Positions 7,840 through 16,254 of a stretch of DNA of 64,000 bases are shown here, in pieces. The first letter of the stretch is position 1, and every line of letters starts with the position of its first letter. The DNA lies in NCBI RefSeq assembly GCF_937898475.1, contig NZ_CALEJS010000042.1, forward strand, positions 124,001 to 188,000. The letters run 5' to 3'. Under the pieces are notes generated by a model. It worked only from the letters and a program-made list of their open reading frames with translations, did not search any database and had not been told where the DNA came from. The DNA is from an uncultured Chitinophaga sp. (lineage in GTDB: Bacteria; Bacteroidota; Bacteroidia; Chitinophagales; Chitinophagaceae). The position numbers were made by a program, and so were the translations under genes.

Positions 7840-10404
7840 ATGCAAATAACCCCTTTATTGCGAAAACTGCATCTCAAAGAACTGCTGTCTGTGCTGTTCC
7901 TGCTGCTGGCAATCTATTTTTTCAGGCAGGAAAGACATGAGCTGACCGCCCTGGTACCCGCCATTGAGCAGGCCAGCCAGGTGTGGATGTGGCTGGGCAT
8001 AGTGCTTACTTTAGTATACATTGGCCTGCAGGCATGGATGTACCGGTACAGTTTTAACGCTGTAGGTGCGCGTTTAAGCATAGGTATGGGCATAGAGCTG
8101 TTCCTGAAGCGCAATTTACTATCTGTATTCCTCCCGGCGGGAGGGGTCAGCTCACTGGCCTATCTGCCGCCGCGTTTGCGTACGGATGATGTTAATAAGC
8201 AGCAGGTGCACCAGGCTTCGGGTATCTATGGTTATGTGGGCATACTTTCTGTATTCCTGGTGGGTATTCCCGTGGTGGCGGTCGCTATATTGCGCAACCC
8301 TTCCATGGGGAGGGCGCTTCCGGCGATGGCGATCATCTGCCTGCTGCTGGCGGGCGTGGTATGGATGGTACGTTCCATCCAGGGAGAGGGCATCCTATAT
8401 AAGATGCTGTTGCGGTACTTTCCTTCTTTTATACAACAGCTGCAGGAGATCTTTGCCTTTAATGTACAGCGCAAGGCATTTGTACAGACGGTGGTGGCAT
8501 CGGTGGCAATAGAGCTGTGCGGCATCGGTCACTTATACCTGAGCATGCTTGCCATGGGCGTAACACCATCTTTTGAGGCCGCCTGTGTGGGCTATATCAT
8601 AGCCACCATCTTCCTGATCATATCACCATTTTTACGCGGGCTGGGCGCTATAGAATTATCGCTTGCCTGGCTGCTGGGCAATTATGGCTACACCCCGGTG
8701 CAGGCGGTGGAAATAACGTTGCTGTACAGGTTGTTTGAGTTCTGGCTGCCACTGTCCGGGGGCCTGCTGGCATTTGCCCTGAAAGGCCGTGAGCTGGCCC
8801 TGCGCCTGGTACCGCCGGTACTGATCTTCCTATTGGGCATGGTGAATATCTTCTCGGTGCTCACTCCGCCGCTGGCAGATCGTTTACACCTTTTGCACGC
8901 TTATATACCGGGGGAGTCTATACATGCTTCCAATCTTTTTGTGATCTTTCTTGGGCTGATATTGCTGGTAACCGCCACTTTCCTGTTCCGTGGTTTGCGG
9001 GGCGCCTGGGTGGTGGCATTGATAGTATCGTTATTGTCAGTGATAGGGCACCTGAGCAAGGCGCTGGATTATGAGGAAGCATCGCTGGCGCTGATCACGG
9101 CAGTGATATTGCTGATCACGGCCAGGCAATACCGGGTAAGAAGCAATCCTCAGCTGGTTAACATTGGCGTGATGACCGCACTGACCACCTTTTTTGTGGT
9201 ATTGATATTTGGCGCCACCGGCTTTTACTTCCTGAAAGCCCGGCATTTTGGTATTGACTTTACCTGGCAGCATTCGCTGCGCGCCGCTTTTCATGGTTTT
9301 TTGCTGCTGAATGAGGAAGACCTGCATCCCGTTACTCGTTTCGGGCGGGAGTTCCTGAGCGCTATACATGTGCTGGGCCTTGGCGCCTGGGCTTTCCTGT
9401 TCTATACCATTATCCGTCCTTATCTTAATATCCAGCAAAGTAATACCGCGCTGGAGAAAGCCCGTTTTTACCTGAGCCAGTACGGCGATTCAGCAATGGA
9501 TTATTTTAAGGTGGGAGAAGATAAACTGCTGTACGTATCCGATGTACACGAGGGATTTATAGCCTACCGGGTGGCCAATGGGTTTGCTGTTGTGCTGGAA
9601 GAACCGGTGTGTGGCGAAGAAGATAAACTATTACTGTTGCAGGAATTTGAAATGCAATGCAGGAAGATGGGATTGAAACCGGCATTCTACCGGGTGGACC
9701 AGGACAGTGTATACTACTTTAACCGTCTGAAGAAAAAAAAGTTGCTGATAGGACAGGAGGCGATATTGGATATCAATACGTTTACCCTTAGCGGGAAGGA
9801 CAAAAAATCTTTGCGCAACGCATTGAACAGCCTGAACGCCAAAGGCTATACCACGGCCATTCACCGGGGGCCGCTTCCTGCAGCGCTGGTAGCAGAACTG
9901 AAAATAGTGTCTGACGAATGGCTGCAGCAATATGAAGTAAAGGAAATGACCTTTTCACAGGGATTGTTTGATGCTGCTGTGATTCAGGGACAGGATGTAA
10001 TCACGGTCAGGAATAGTGACCAGCAGGTTGTAGCCTTTCTTAACATTATACCAGATTACGCCCCCGGCGAGTGTACCTACGACCTGATCCGCAAGCGAAC
10101 AGATGCACCGGGCGGATGTATGGATGCGCTCATCATCGCTTTGATACAGGATGCACAGCAGCGTAACATGCAGTTCCTGAACCTGGGCATGGTGCCCATG
10201 TCGGGCATTGTGCACCCCAGTAATACCGCAGAGCAGGTGGTGAAGTTTGCCTATGAAAAGATCCGCGCTTTCCGCCACTATCATGGTTTGCGGGAGTTCA
10301 AGGAGAAATATGCCACTATGTGGACCAATAAATACCTGGTATATGAGCATGATTTTGACCTGATACAGTTGCCCACCGCCTTAAGCAAGGTGATGCAGCC
10401 TTAA
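7840..10404 (+). CDS. mprF: Phosphatidylglycerol lysyltransferase/flippase-like protein (MprF type)
   Basis: This 854-residue polytopic membrane protein has an N-terminal half of many hydrophobic segments (the flippase-like part). A soluble C-terminal domain from about residue 535 has the DUF2156 aminoacyl-transferase fold; PGECTYDLIRKR and LNLGMVPMSG are recognisable pieces. MprF proteins move an amino acid, usually lysine, from its tRNA to phosphatidylglycerol and flip the product, lowering surface charge and giving resistance to cationic peptides. The amino acid used here cannot be read from sequence. A VirJ/AcvB-like hydrolase follows 21 nt downstream, suggesting one operon. Confidence 0.87.
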   Translation: MQITPLLRKLHLKELLSVLFLLLAIYFFRQERHELTALVPAIEQASQVWMWLGIVLTLVYIGLQAWMYRYSFNAVGARLSIGMGIELFLKRNLLSVFLPAGGVSSLAYLPPRLRTDDVNKQQVHQASGIYGYVGILSVFLVGIPVVAVAILRNPSMGRALPAMAIICLLLAGVVWMVRSIQGEGILYKMLLRYFPSFIQQLQEIFAFNVQRKAFVQTVVASVAIELCGIGHLYLSMLAMGVTPSFEAACVGYIIATIFLIISPFLRGLGAIELSLAWLLGNYGYTPVQAVEITLLYRLFEFWLPLSGGLLAFALKGRELALRLVPPVLIFLLGMVNIFSVLTPPLADRLHLLHAYIPGESIHASNLFVIFLGLILLVTATFLFRGLRGAWVVALIVSLLSVIGHLSKALDYEEASLALITAVILLITARQYRVRSNPQLVNIGVMTALTTFFVVLIFGATGFYFLKARHFGIDFTWQHSLRAAFHGFLLLNEEDLHPVTRFGREFLSAIHVLGLGAWAFLFYTIIRPYLNIQQSNTALEKARFYLSQYGDSAMDYFKVGEDKLLYVSDVHEGFIAYRVANGFAVVLEEPVCGEEDKLLLLQEFEMQCRKMGLKPAFYRVDQDSVYYFNRLKKKKLLIGQEAILDINTFTLSGKDKKSLRNALNSLNAKGYTTAIHRGPLPAALVAELKIVSDEWLQQYEVKEMTFSQGLFDAAVIQGQDVITVRNSDQQVVAFLNIIPDYAPGECTYDLIRKRTDAPGGCMDALIIALIQDAQQRNMQFLNLGMVPMSGIVHPSNTAEQVVKFAYEKIRAFRHYHGLREFKEKYATMWTNKYLVYEHDFDLIQLPTALSKVMQP

Positions 10405-10425
10405 CAGGATAATAAAGCCGTATTT

Positions 10426-11121
10426 ATGAAAGTACGATCTGTTTGTTTAATGGTCCTTCTGCAGTTATTGCTGACCACAGGTTTTGCACAGAGCAGGCCC
10501 GTAGATCAGCTGCCGGCTACGGCGGTGGCATCGCCGGCCAGCGAACATCGTCCACTGGTGTTGTTTATCAGCGGCGACGGGGGGATGAAGAAGTTTAATG
10601 TAGACATGGTAAATGCGTTCAATAACAAAGGCTATGCGGTTGTAGCCCTGAACGCGCTCCGGTATTTCTGGAAGAAGAAGACGCCAGAAGAGGCAGGGGG
10701 CGATGTAGCGGCGCTGTTACAATATTATAGTGCGCAGTGGAAGCACCAGACCTTTTTGCTGGTGGGCTATTCAATGGGGGCGGATGTACTGCCGTTTATC
10801 TTTAATAACCTGCCTCCCAACCTGCAGGATCAGACAAAGCAGCTGGTACTCATGTCGCCTTCCCGCTTTACGGATATGGAGGTGCATGTATCCGAGATGC
10901 TGGGTAAAACCATGAAGAATGGGATGAGTGTGCCGGAGGCCATCAACAAGATCACCGACCATCCTTTGTTGTTATTATTTGGAGAGGGGGAAAGGGACTT
11001 TGATCTGAAGGAGCTGCATATTTCCAACTATCAGCATATGGTATTGCCGGGGGGACATCACTATGATAATGAGGCGGGCAATGTGGTACAGACCATTATC
11101 TCACATTTTCAACTGCAATGA
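10426..11121 (+). CDS. VirJ/AcvB-family periplasmic serine hydrolase
   Basis: The 231-residue protein has a signal peptide (about residues 1-22) and an alpha/beta-hydrolase fold. The strand PLVLFISGDGG (about 43-53), the nucleophile elbow GYSMG with Ser116 and a late histidine in GGHHYDNE (211/212) give a plausible catalytic set. It resembles the VirJ domain of AcvB. In Agrobacterium and Rhizobium, AcvB-type proteins hydrolyse lysyl-phosphatidylglycerol and are encoded next to the LPG synthase LpiA. The same pairing with an MprF-like gene here suggests a make-and-break system for an aminoacylated lipid. The match to VirJ is good; the substrate is inferred from context. Confidence 0.82.
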   Translation: MKVRSVCLMVLLQLLLTTGFAQSRPVDQLPATAVASPASEHRPLVLFISGDGGMKKFNVDMVNAFNNKGYAVVALNALRYFWKKKTPEEAGGDVAALLQYYSAQWKHQTFLLVGYSMGADVLPFIFNNLPPNLQDQTKQLVLMSPSRFTDMEVHVSEMLGKTMKNGMSVPEAINKITDHPLLLLFGEGERDFDLKELHISNYQHMVLPGGHHYDNEAGNVVQTIISHFQLQ

Positions 11122-11290
11122 CTACCGGATTTTCCGGCGGCAATTAACTTTCGATTAACCGCTGAAAGAATAAACCAGTGTATAATTGCAGCAGGTACAA
11201 TTCATTGTGCTAAAGGAAGGTAGGTCGGTGCGGTAGTCCTTTCCTGCTTTATACTATCAGCGTCTGTTTCTGATCCTTCCACGGTTCTCT

Positions 11291-11322
11291 CCTTGCCGGT
11301 TATCAGACCGGCAAGGTTTTTT
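11291..11322 (+). terminator. Intrinsic terminator downstream of mprF-virJ
   Basis: A perfect 10-bp stem (CCTTGCCGGT 11291-11300 with ACCGGCAAGG 11307-11316) closes a 6-nt loop and is followed by six T residues. It lies 170 nt past the virJ stop, so it ends either a long 3' untranslated region or a separate short transcript. Confidence 0.85.
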
Positions 11323-11725
11323 AGTCTCCGTTAACGTGCAGTTAACTGTTAAGACTAAATAAAGCCCTAACATTGTTGCAATGATTTAATCAGTGTTAAA
11401 AATTACTATTTATTGCACGAAGGGAGATCGGACATATCTTTTTTACCTGGGTTAAACGGCCTGGTGAAAATTATAGTTTGATCTCTGCGCGCCCGGTGTT
11501 CACCGGGGGCTTCCTATCGTTTAAAACTAGAACCTCCTGCCTGTCTGGTATTTAGCGGCCCTCTCTGCCTGCTTTCCGGGCTGTAAAAAACTGATTCTAA
11601 ATGCCATTTTTACCTCACGCACTATAACTGCGACGCTATTGCAGTAAGGGATGCTAAATTGCAGTTAGCGAACGCTGACCGGTATAACGAAGTTATTTTA
11701 ATTACCCTCGAAAAACCCATAAGTT

Positions 11726-11845
11726 ATGAACAGAGAGAATCCGTTTATTATCAACCTATTGCCAACGCCTGTATGTGACATAACCGCGGTAACTGTAGTA
11801 AGACATCCTTTCACTCTTGATACCATCAACCCTTTATCACGTTAA
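11726..11845 (+). CDS. Possible small protein, 39 residues
   Basis: An ATG-to-TAA frame encodes a 39-residue peptide starting MNRENPFIINLLPTPVCD, with one cysteine, no membrane segment and no known motif. It lies 106 nt upstream of the small HTH gene on the same strand. A frame of this length can arise by chance, and no clear ribosome binding site or promoter was found. Confidence 0.2.
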   Translation: MNRENPFIINLLPTPVCDITAVTVVRHPFTLDTINPLSR

Positions 11846-11951
11846 CCATGGTATTGCAGGTTCAAAATAAAGGAATAGATATATGTAAAATATTTTGGTA
11901 TAATGCTATGTATGCAGTAAATTCCATTCATCGTTAAACCCCCTATGCCAC

Positions 11952-12230
11952 ATGCCCAAGCGTTATTTTGAAAGGTTACAAACGATCGACTACCTCATTC
12001 GCATTAAAGGTACCGGCAAACCAGCCCAGTTGGCCAAACGGCTCCGCATTTCCGAACGAACCCTGTATGAGTTTCTTAAAATGATGAAGGACCTGGGAGC
12101 ACCTATTGAATATGACAGGTATAAAGAAAGCTATTATTATACGGAGAAAGGCGGCTTTAATATCCGGTTTGTAAAGAACCTGGCTACAGCCGGGACCATG
12201 GTGTTCTCTCTTTTTATAGACTGGTGGTAA
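11952..12230 (+). CDS. Small helix-turn-helix DNA-binding protein
   Basis: The 92-residue protein is almost entirely one winged helix-turn-helix of the HTH_11 / WYL-associated type. Residues 5-60 read as helix, GKPAQLAKRLRISERTLYEF as the recognition unit, then MMKDLGAPIEYDRYKESYYY as the wing. No ligand-binding domain follows. Such short stand-alone HTH proteins are frequent in Bacteroidota and uncharacterised. The gene is isolated in a 1.85-kb region rich in 11-bp-spaced TTAAC repeats; whether it binds them is unknown. Confidence 0.7.
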   Translation: MPKRYFERLQTIDYLIRIKGTGKPAQLAKRLRISERTLYEFLKMMKDLGAPIEYDRYKESYYYTEKGGFNIRFVKNLATAGTMVFSLFIDWW

Positions 12231-12974
12231 CCCGCCGGAGCTTGTCATTACAGAACATATACACAAACCCAATTAAGCAGCCAACCCCATACCAGGTACT
12301 GTTCCTGCTATTGTAGCTATTGTGCCCAGGCTACGCTTTAGTTAACCTCGTATTAACTTCCTCTTTAACGGCATATTAACTAATAAAAAATTTTAAAGCC
12401 TGAATTTCACGCCCGGATATTTAACGGATATTCATTTCTCACACTGAATATAAAAGACGGTTTAGATTACAAACTAGCAACGCAGGTTTCTTTTGAGTTA
12501 CCTGCTGTTTTTTTTACAGCCGTTCCATTGCCTGCTGCAAAATATTCAATAGCAAACAGTTAATATAGAATGAGGTGAATCTATGTGGAAGATGCCTGCG
12601 GAAATATAAAACCGCCGGAGTAGACACTCAGGCGTTAGACATAACGATAGGAAAAAGAATGTGTTTCACTGAACCAGGTTCCACAATGTTACAACAGTAT
12701 TTATCTCTAACAGTTAATATGCGGTTAACGCCTGAATTTTAGGCGGACGGCTCCGGGTGTTGTTGTCCACCACGTGAACAGGTATGTTGAAATTCAAATA
12801 ATTAGCAGGGGGTAGGGCAGGGCGGCCAGGTCGTTACTACAGTATCATTATTCGTTAATTCACTATTACAAAAAACCGATAAATTCGACGAACTTGAATG
12901 ATATCATGAAACCCGTGCATTCCACGATCAGGCGGCGGTACCTGCCTGTTTTCACATAACATAAACTGAACAAA
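12231..12974. other. Gene-poor region upstream of the second fucosidase
   Basis: This 744-bp stretch holds no gene I can support. It has four TTAAC words at 12342, 12353, 12365 and 12376 (spacings 11, 12, 11), an intrinsic terminator at 12482-12515, a TTAAT/TTAAC pair 11 bp apart at 12714/12725 and a small hairpin right after it (CGCCT 12729-12733 with AGGCG 12741-12745). The 10-mer GCCTGAATTT occurs after both TTAAC groups. Confidence 0.5.
12482..12515 (+). terminator. Intrinsic terminator, orphan or of the small HTH gene
   Basis: GCAGGT (12482-12487) pairs with ACCTGC (12500-12505) across a 12-nt loop; eight T residues (12508-12515) follow. It is 252 nt past the HTH stop, so it could terminate that message or a short RNA starting near the TTAAC array at 12342-12380. 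Confidence 0.6.
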
Positions 12975-14348
12975 ATGAATAAACGAAGCCTACTCTTACT
13001 GTGCAGCCTTTTCCTGTTAACAAAGCTACCCGCGCAGGAAAAGAAGCTCTTCAATGAAACGCCTGAGCAAAAGGAAAAACGCCTGTCATGGTGGGTGAAC
13101 GACCGCTTTGGCATGTTTATTCACTGGGGTCTGTATGCCCTGCCTGCCCGTCATGAATGGGTAAAGAACAGGGAACGGCTTACGGATGCAGACTACCAGC
13201 AGTACTTTGACAATTTCAACCCGGATCTTTACAACCCAAAGGAGTGGGCGCGTATGGCCAAAGCTGCCGGTATGAAGTACGCGGTGATCACCAGTAAGCA
13301 CCACGAAGGCTTCTGCCTGTTTGATTCCCGCTATACAGATTATAAAGCCACTAAAACGGCTTACGGCAAAGACATCATTAAAGAATGGGTGGATGCTTTC
13401 AGGGCCGAGGGTTTAAAAGTTGGGTTTTACTATTCGCTGATAGACTGGCATCATCCTGACTACACCATAGACCGCGTGCATCCGCAACGCCCCAACGATA
13501 CCGCCGCATACAACCAGCTGAACCAGGGAAGGGATATGGCCAGGTACCGGGAGTACCTGTTTAACCAGGTGAAAGAGATACTGACTATGTATGGTAAAAT
13601 TGATATTCTCTGGACAGACTTCTCCTTCCCGGGCAACCATGGGAAGGACCATAACGACTGGAATTCCGTTGAGCTGATAAAAATGATACGCAAGCTGCAG
13701 CCGGATATTATTATCAATGATCGGCTGGACCTCGGGGAGTATGAAGACGGTGGCGACTTTGTTACGCCGGAACAATATAAAGTATCAGAATGGCCCACAC
13801 GCAACGGCAGGAAAGTACACTGGGAAACCTGCCAGACCTTTTCGGGTTCGTGGGGCTATTACCGTGACGAAACTTCCTGGAAAGACACCAAACAACTATT
13901 AGGATTGCTGATAGAATCAGTTAGCAAGGGCGGTAACCTTTTACTGAATGTAGGCCCTACTGCACGGGGCACCTTTGATGTGCGTGCACAGCAGGCATTG
14001 AAGGCAATGGGTGAGTGGATGCTTCTAAACAGCCGCTCCATTTATGGATGTACACAGGCGCCGGCGGAATATGCCAAACCGGATAACTGCCTGCTCACCT
14101 ATAATCCCACTACCAAACGCCTGTATGTGCATTTACTGGATTATCCGCTGCAGAATTTCACGCTGCCTGGTTATAAAGGAAAGATAAAATACGCCCAGTT
14201 TCTGCATGATGCTTCTGAGATAAAAATGAGTGAGCCGCAGATGCACCATAGTATGGGTAAGAACCAGGGAGAGCAGGATATTAACCTGAGCCTGCCTGTT
14301 AAGAAACCGGATGTAGAGATACCGGTGATAGAACTTATTTTAAACTAG
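12975..14348 (+). CDS. Secreted alpha-L-fucosidase, GH29 family (second copy)
   Basis: The 457-residue protein has a signal peptide (residues 1-20, cut after LPAQ). The barrel shows DRFGMFIHWGLYALPARH (43-60) and TSKHHEGFCLF (106-116). ILWTDFSFPG places Asp215 at the nucleophile position. GGNLLLNVGPTARG is the conserved distal strand. It is clearly diverged from the gene at 1113, so the two probably differ in linkage preference. The nearest genes form a polysaccharide utilisation locus, but a 518-bp gap with a strong hairpin separates them, so co-regulation is uncertain. Confidence 0.9.
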   Translation: MNKRSLLLLCSLFLLTKLPAQEKKLFNETPEQKEKRLSWWVNDRFGMFIHWGLYALPARHEWVKNRERLTDADYQQYFDNFNPDLYNPKEWARMAKAAGMKYAVITSKHHEGFCLFDSRYTDYKATKTAYGKDIIKEWVDAFRAEGLKVGFYYSLIDWHHPDYTIDRVHPQRPNDTAAYNQLNQGRDMARYREYLFNQVKEILTMYGKIDILWTDFSFPGNHGKDHNDWNSVELIKMIRKLQPDIIINDRLDLGEYEDGGDFVTPEQYKVSEWPTRNGRKVHWETCQTFSGSWGYYRDETSWKDTKQLLGLLIESVSKGGNLLLNVGPTARGTFDVRAQQALKAMGEWMLLNSRSIYGCTQAPAEYAKPDNCLLTYNPTTKRLYVHLLDYPLQNFTLPGYKGKIKYAQFLHDASEIKMSEPQMHHSMGKNQGEQDINLSLPVKKPDVEIPVIELILN

Positions 14349-14866
14349 TATGATTTCCGATATTGGCGCAGTGGTCCATTACCGTTTTTTTCATAACTTG
14401 TATCAACGGTAGTGGACCGCTATCCTATGCGCAACAAAGATCCAATATATCCTAAGTGATCCTGAGATTGTATTTATACCGTATGATGATCCTATGTCAA
14501 GCCAGAGAAAAAGCCGGTTTATCGTTGCCATTCAGGATGACGTGACCGGGCCGGGAGCATTTCCGGGAGGGCCATTAAAAGTTACACTTTAAGCGATTGA
14601 GCACAAATTAGTTGTCCACTTTAGCTATTTGATCGCGCAGGTATCCACGTATTGCTTATATAAATAATATAAACTAATTTGTTTATTAATAATTTTATAA
14701 AAACCATATATATATCCGATTGACTGCTGAGGGTATTTGTTTCAAATTTGTTTCGTTATAGAGAATTGTGTCCTCTTAATTTTTACGATATAGCGCCTTA
14801 CGTCATTGAGAGAACTTGCAGTACTGTGCGAAGATTTCACAAAATAATAAACCCAAAAGAAATATT
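14349..14866. other. Non-coding leader region of the polysaccharide utilisation locus
   Basis: Besides the hairpin at 14371-14420, this region contains a 32-codon frame (14494-14592, starting MSSQRKSRFIVAIQDD) that I regard as weak. It also has a very AT-rich tract (about 14655-14715), two copies of TTTGTTTC exactly 11 bp apart (14736 and 14747) and a CTTACGTCATTG word (14797-14808) that also occurs in the REP-like element near 3446. The AT-rich part and the direct repeat are plausible control elements for the LuxR gene. Confidence 0.4.
14371..14420. terminator. Long hairpin after the GH29 gene
   Basis: Bases 14371-14386 pair fully with 14405-14420 (16 pairs including G-T wobbles, 18-nt loop). 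The stem is strong and sits 22 nt after the stop codon, but no T-run follows, so it may protect or process the 3' end rather than act as a classical terminator. Confidence 0.55.
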
Positions 14867-15463
14867 ATGAAAAAAGTGCGGCGTGACAGCGCAGGTCACT
14901 TAAATGGAGCGGATATGCTTGAAGTCGCCAGCATACATAATGACTCCCAGGAGATGTTACAACAACTCGCAAAGGACATATGCAATATTGTTTTTATGGA
15001 TTTTGATATCCCTGGCCTGACTGCCATTGAAGCAGCAAGTATCGTTAAAGCCGCCTATCCTGAGATCAACGTGCTGCTGCTCACTGTGCAGAAGGATAGG
15101 CAATCCATTACAAGTATAGCTCCCCGTTTAAATGCGCCTGATGGAATACCTGGTCTTGCTCCCAGCTCATTAACAGACTTCATCACCCAGGTGTACGAAG
15201 CAGCGCTTGAAACCAACATTGCTGCAGTACAGAAAGTATTGGCCTTTTTCAACCGCCGTTCGCAAACCGATATTACTCAGTATGGCCTTTCTCCGCGCGA
15301 ACAGGAGGTGCTTGACCGTTTAGTGGACGGGCATACCTATAAAAAGATCGCTGAACTTTGCCATATCAGTGTAGGCACCGTACGTTCCCACATCATGAAC
15401 ATTTACCGCAAGCTGGAAGTTAACTCGCGGAGCGCTGCTATTGTGAAGGCAATGCGCGGTTGA
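14867..15463 (+). CDS. LuxR-family DNA-binding protein with degenerate receiver domain
   Basis: The 198-residue protein ends with a LuxR/NarL helix-turn-helix (about residues 137-195: LSPREQEVLDRLVDGHTYKK and ISVGTVRSHIMNIYRKL). The N-terminal part resembles a response-regulator receiver but lacks the first strand and its acidic pair. The phospho-acceptor strand is recognisable (NIVFMDFDIPG) and a following threonine is present, while the lysine strand is replaced by GIPGLAPSS. It is probably not a normal phosphorylated regulator. ATG 14867 is chosen over an upstream TTG (14816). The ECF sigma gene follows 46 nt after the stop, so it may control the utilisation locus. Confidence 0.8.
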   Translation: MKKVRRDSAGHLNGADMLEVASIHNDSQEMLQQLAKDICNIVFMDFDIPGLTAIEAASIVKAAYPEINVLLLTVQKDRQSITSIAPRLNAPDGIPGLAPSSLTDFITQVYEAALETNIAAVQKVLAFFNRRSQTDITQYGLSPREQEVLDRLVDGHTYKKIAELCHISVGTVRSHIMNIYRKLEVNSRSAAIVKAMRG

Positions 15464-15509
15464 CCCTGTTGACTACACGCCGGTTCCGGATAAATTCCTA
15501 TCTTGCCGC

Positions 15510-16109
15510 ATGGCCTTACATTCGTGGGAGGGGGATGCTGCTACATGGCGGCAATTTCTGGAAGGCAGCCGCGACGCATTTGCAACGCTATATGCCAGCT
15601 TTGCACCGTTACTTTATAATTACGGATGTAAACAATGTGCAGACCCGCGCCTTGCAGAAGATTGCATTCAGGATGTATTTGAATACCTCCTGGCGCACCG
15701 TACACAACTCTCGGCGGTTTCCAATGTGCGCGCTTATCTTATAAAAACCTACCGCCGCGCCCTGTTGCGAAAAATAAGCAATGTGCGTAAAAATATACCC
15801 GTTGACTCAGCAGACGAGGCCAGCTTTGAAATTGTGATCTCCCCTGAAAGCAGGCTGATAGCCCGGCAAAGCAGTATACGTCGCCGCGAACAGGTAAGGG
15901 TGGCGGTGAACGCCTTACCTCCCCGTATGAAAGAAGCGCTGTTCCTGCGTTTTTACGAAAACCTCTCCTTTGAAGATATTGCGGCCGTGATGGACATTGA
16001 CCAGAAGTCGGTGTATAAAATAATCTACAAAGCCTTCGGCAAACTGCGGCAAAAACTGATCGACTTCCCGTTCTGGCTGCTGCTTTGTTACCTCTCCGTG
16101 AAAGCTTAA
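15510..16109 (+). CDS. ECF RNA polymerase sigma factor of the SusCD locus
   Basis: The 199-residue sigma-70 family protein contains region 2 (about residues 25-90, with DPRLAEDCIQDVFEYLLAHR) and region 4 (about 130-185, LPPRMKEALFLRFYENLSF then DIAAVMDIDQKSVYKIIYKA). It is followed by a FecR-type anti-sigma factor and a SusC with an STN domain. That is the standard trans-envelope relay in Bacteroidota: substrate binding to SusC signals through FecR and frees the sigma factor to transcribe susCD. Confidence 0.93.
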   Translation: MALHSWEGDAATWRQFLEGSRDAFATLYASFAPLLYNYGCKQCADPRLAEDCIQDVFEYLLAHRTQLSAVSNVRAYLIKTYRRALLRKISNVRKNIPVDSADEASFEIVISPESRLIARQSSIRRREQVRVAVNALPPRMKEALFLRFYENLSFEDIAAVMDIDQKSVYKIIYKAFGKLRQKLIDFPFWLLLCYLSVKA

Positions 16110-16254
16110 CCTTTAGGCTGTTTTATTTGTTATATCTCCGGGAAGCTATACATCATCTTATAGCAGGCAGAAAAAAAATTCTCCCGGAAGGGGATAAAAC
16201 GCGGAAACTGCTCCTCTATGTATTAAACCACCTGACCTAAACCTCGCTGTTACC

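Larger units (their letters stand above)
11122..11951. other. Gene-poor region with TTAAC direct repeats and an orphan terminator
   Basis: This 830-bp stretch has no convincing large gene. It contains an intrinsic terminator (11291-11322), a second strong hairpin without a T-run (CCCGGTG-TT-CACCGGG near 11495-11511), two pairs of TTAAC spaced exactly 11 bp (11144/11155 and 11331/11342) and one possible 39-codon reading frame (11726-11845). It may encode one or more non-coding RNAs or be a long regulatory region for the small HTH gene. Confidence 0.5.

Noticed and set aside
11160..11322. Known riboswitch or tmRNA/6S-like RNA
   Set aside because: Apart from the terminator hairpin I could not match any known RNA family; left as an uncharacterised candidate transcript.
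14494..14592. 32-codon frame (MSSQRKSRFIVAIQDD...)
   Set aside because: Too short, no start signal, no neighbour that would explain it; mentioned only in the description of the leader region.
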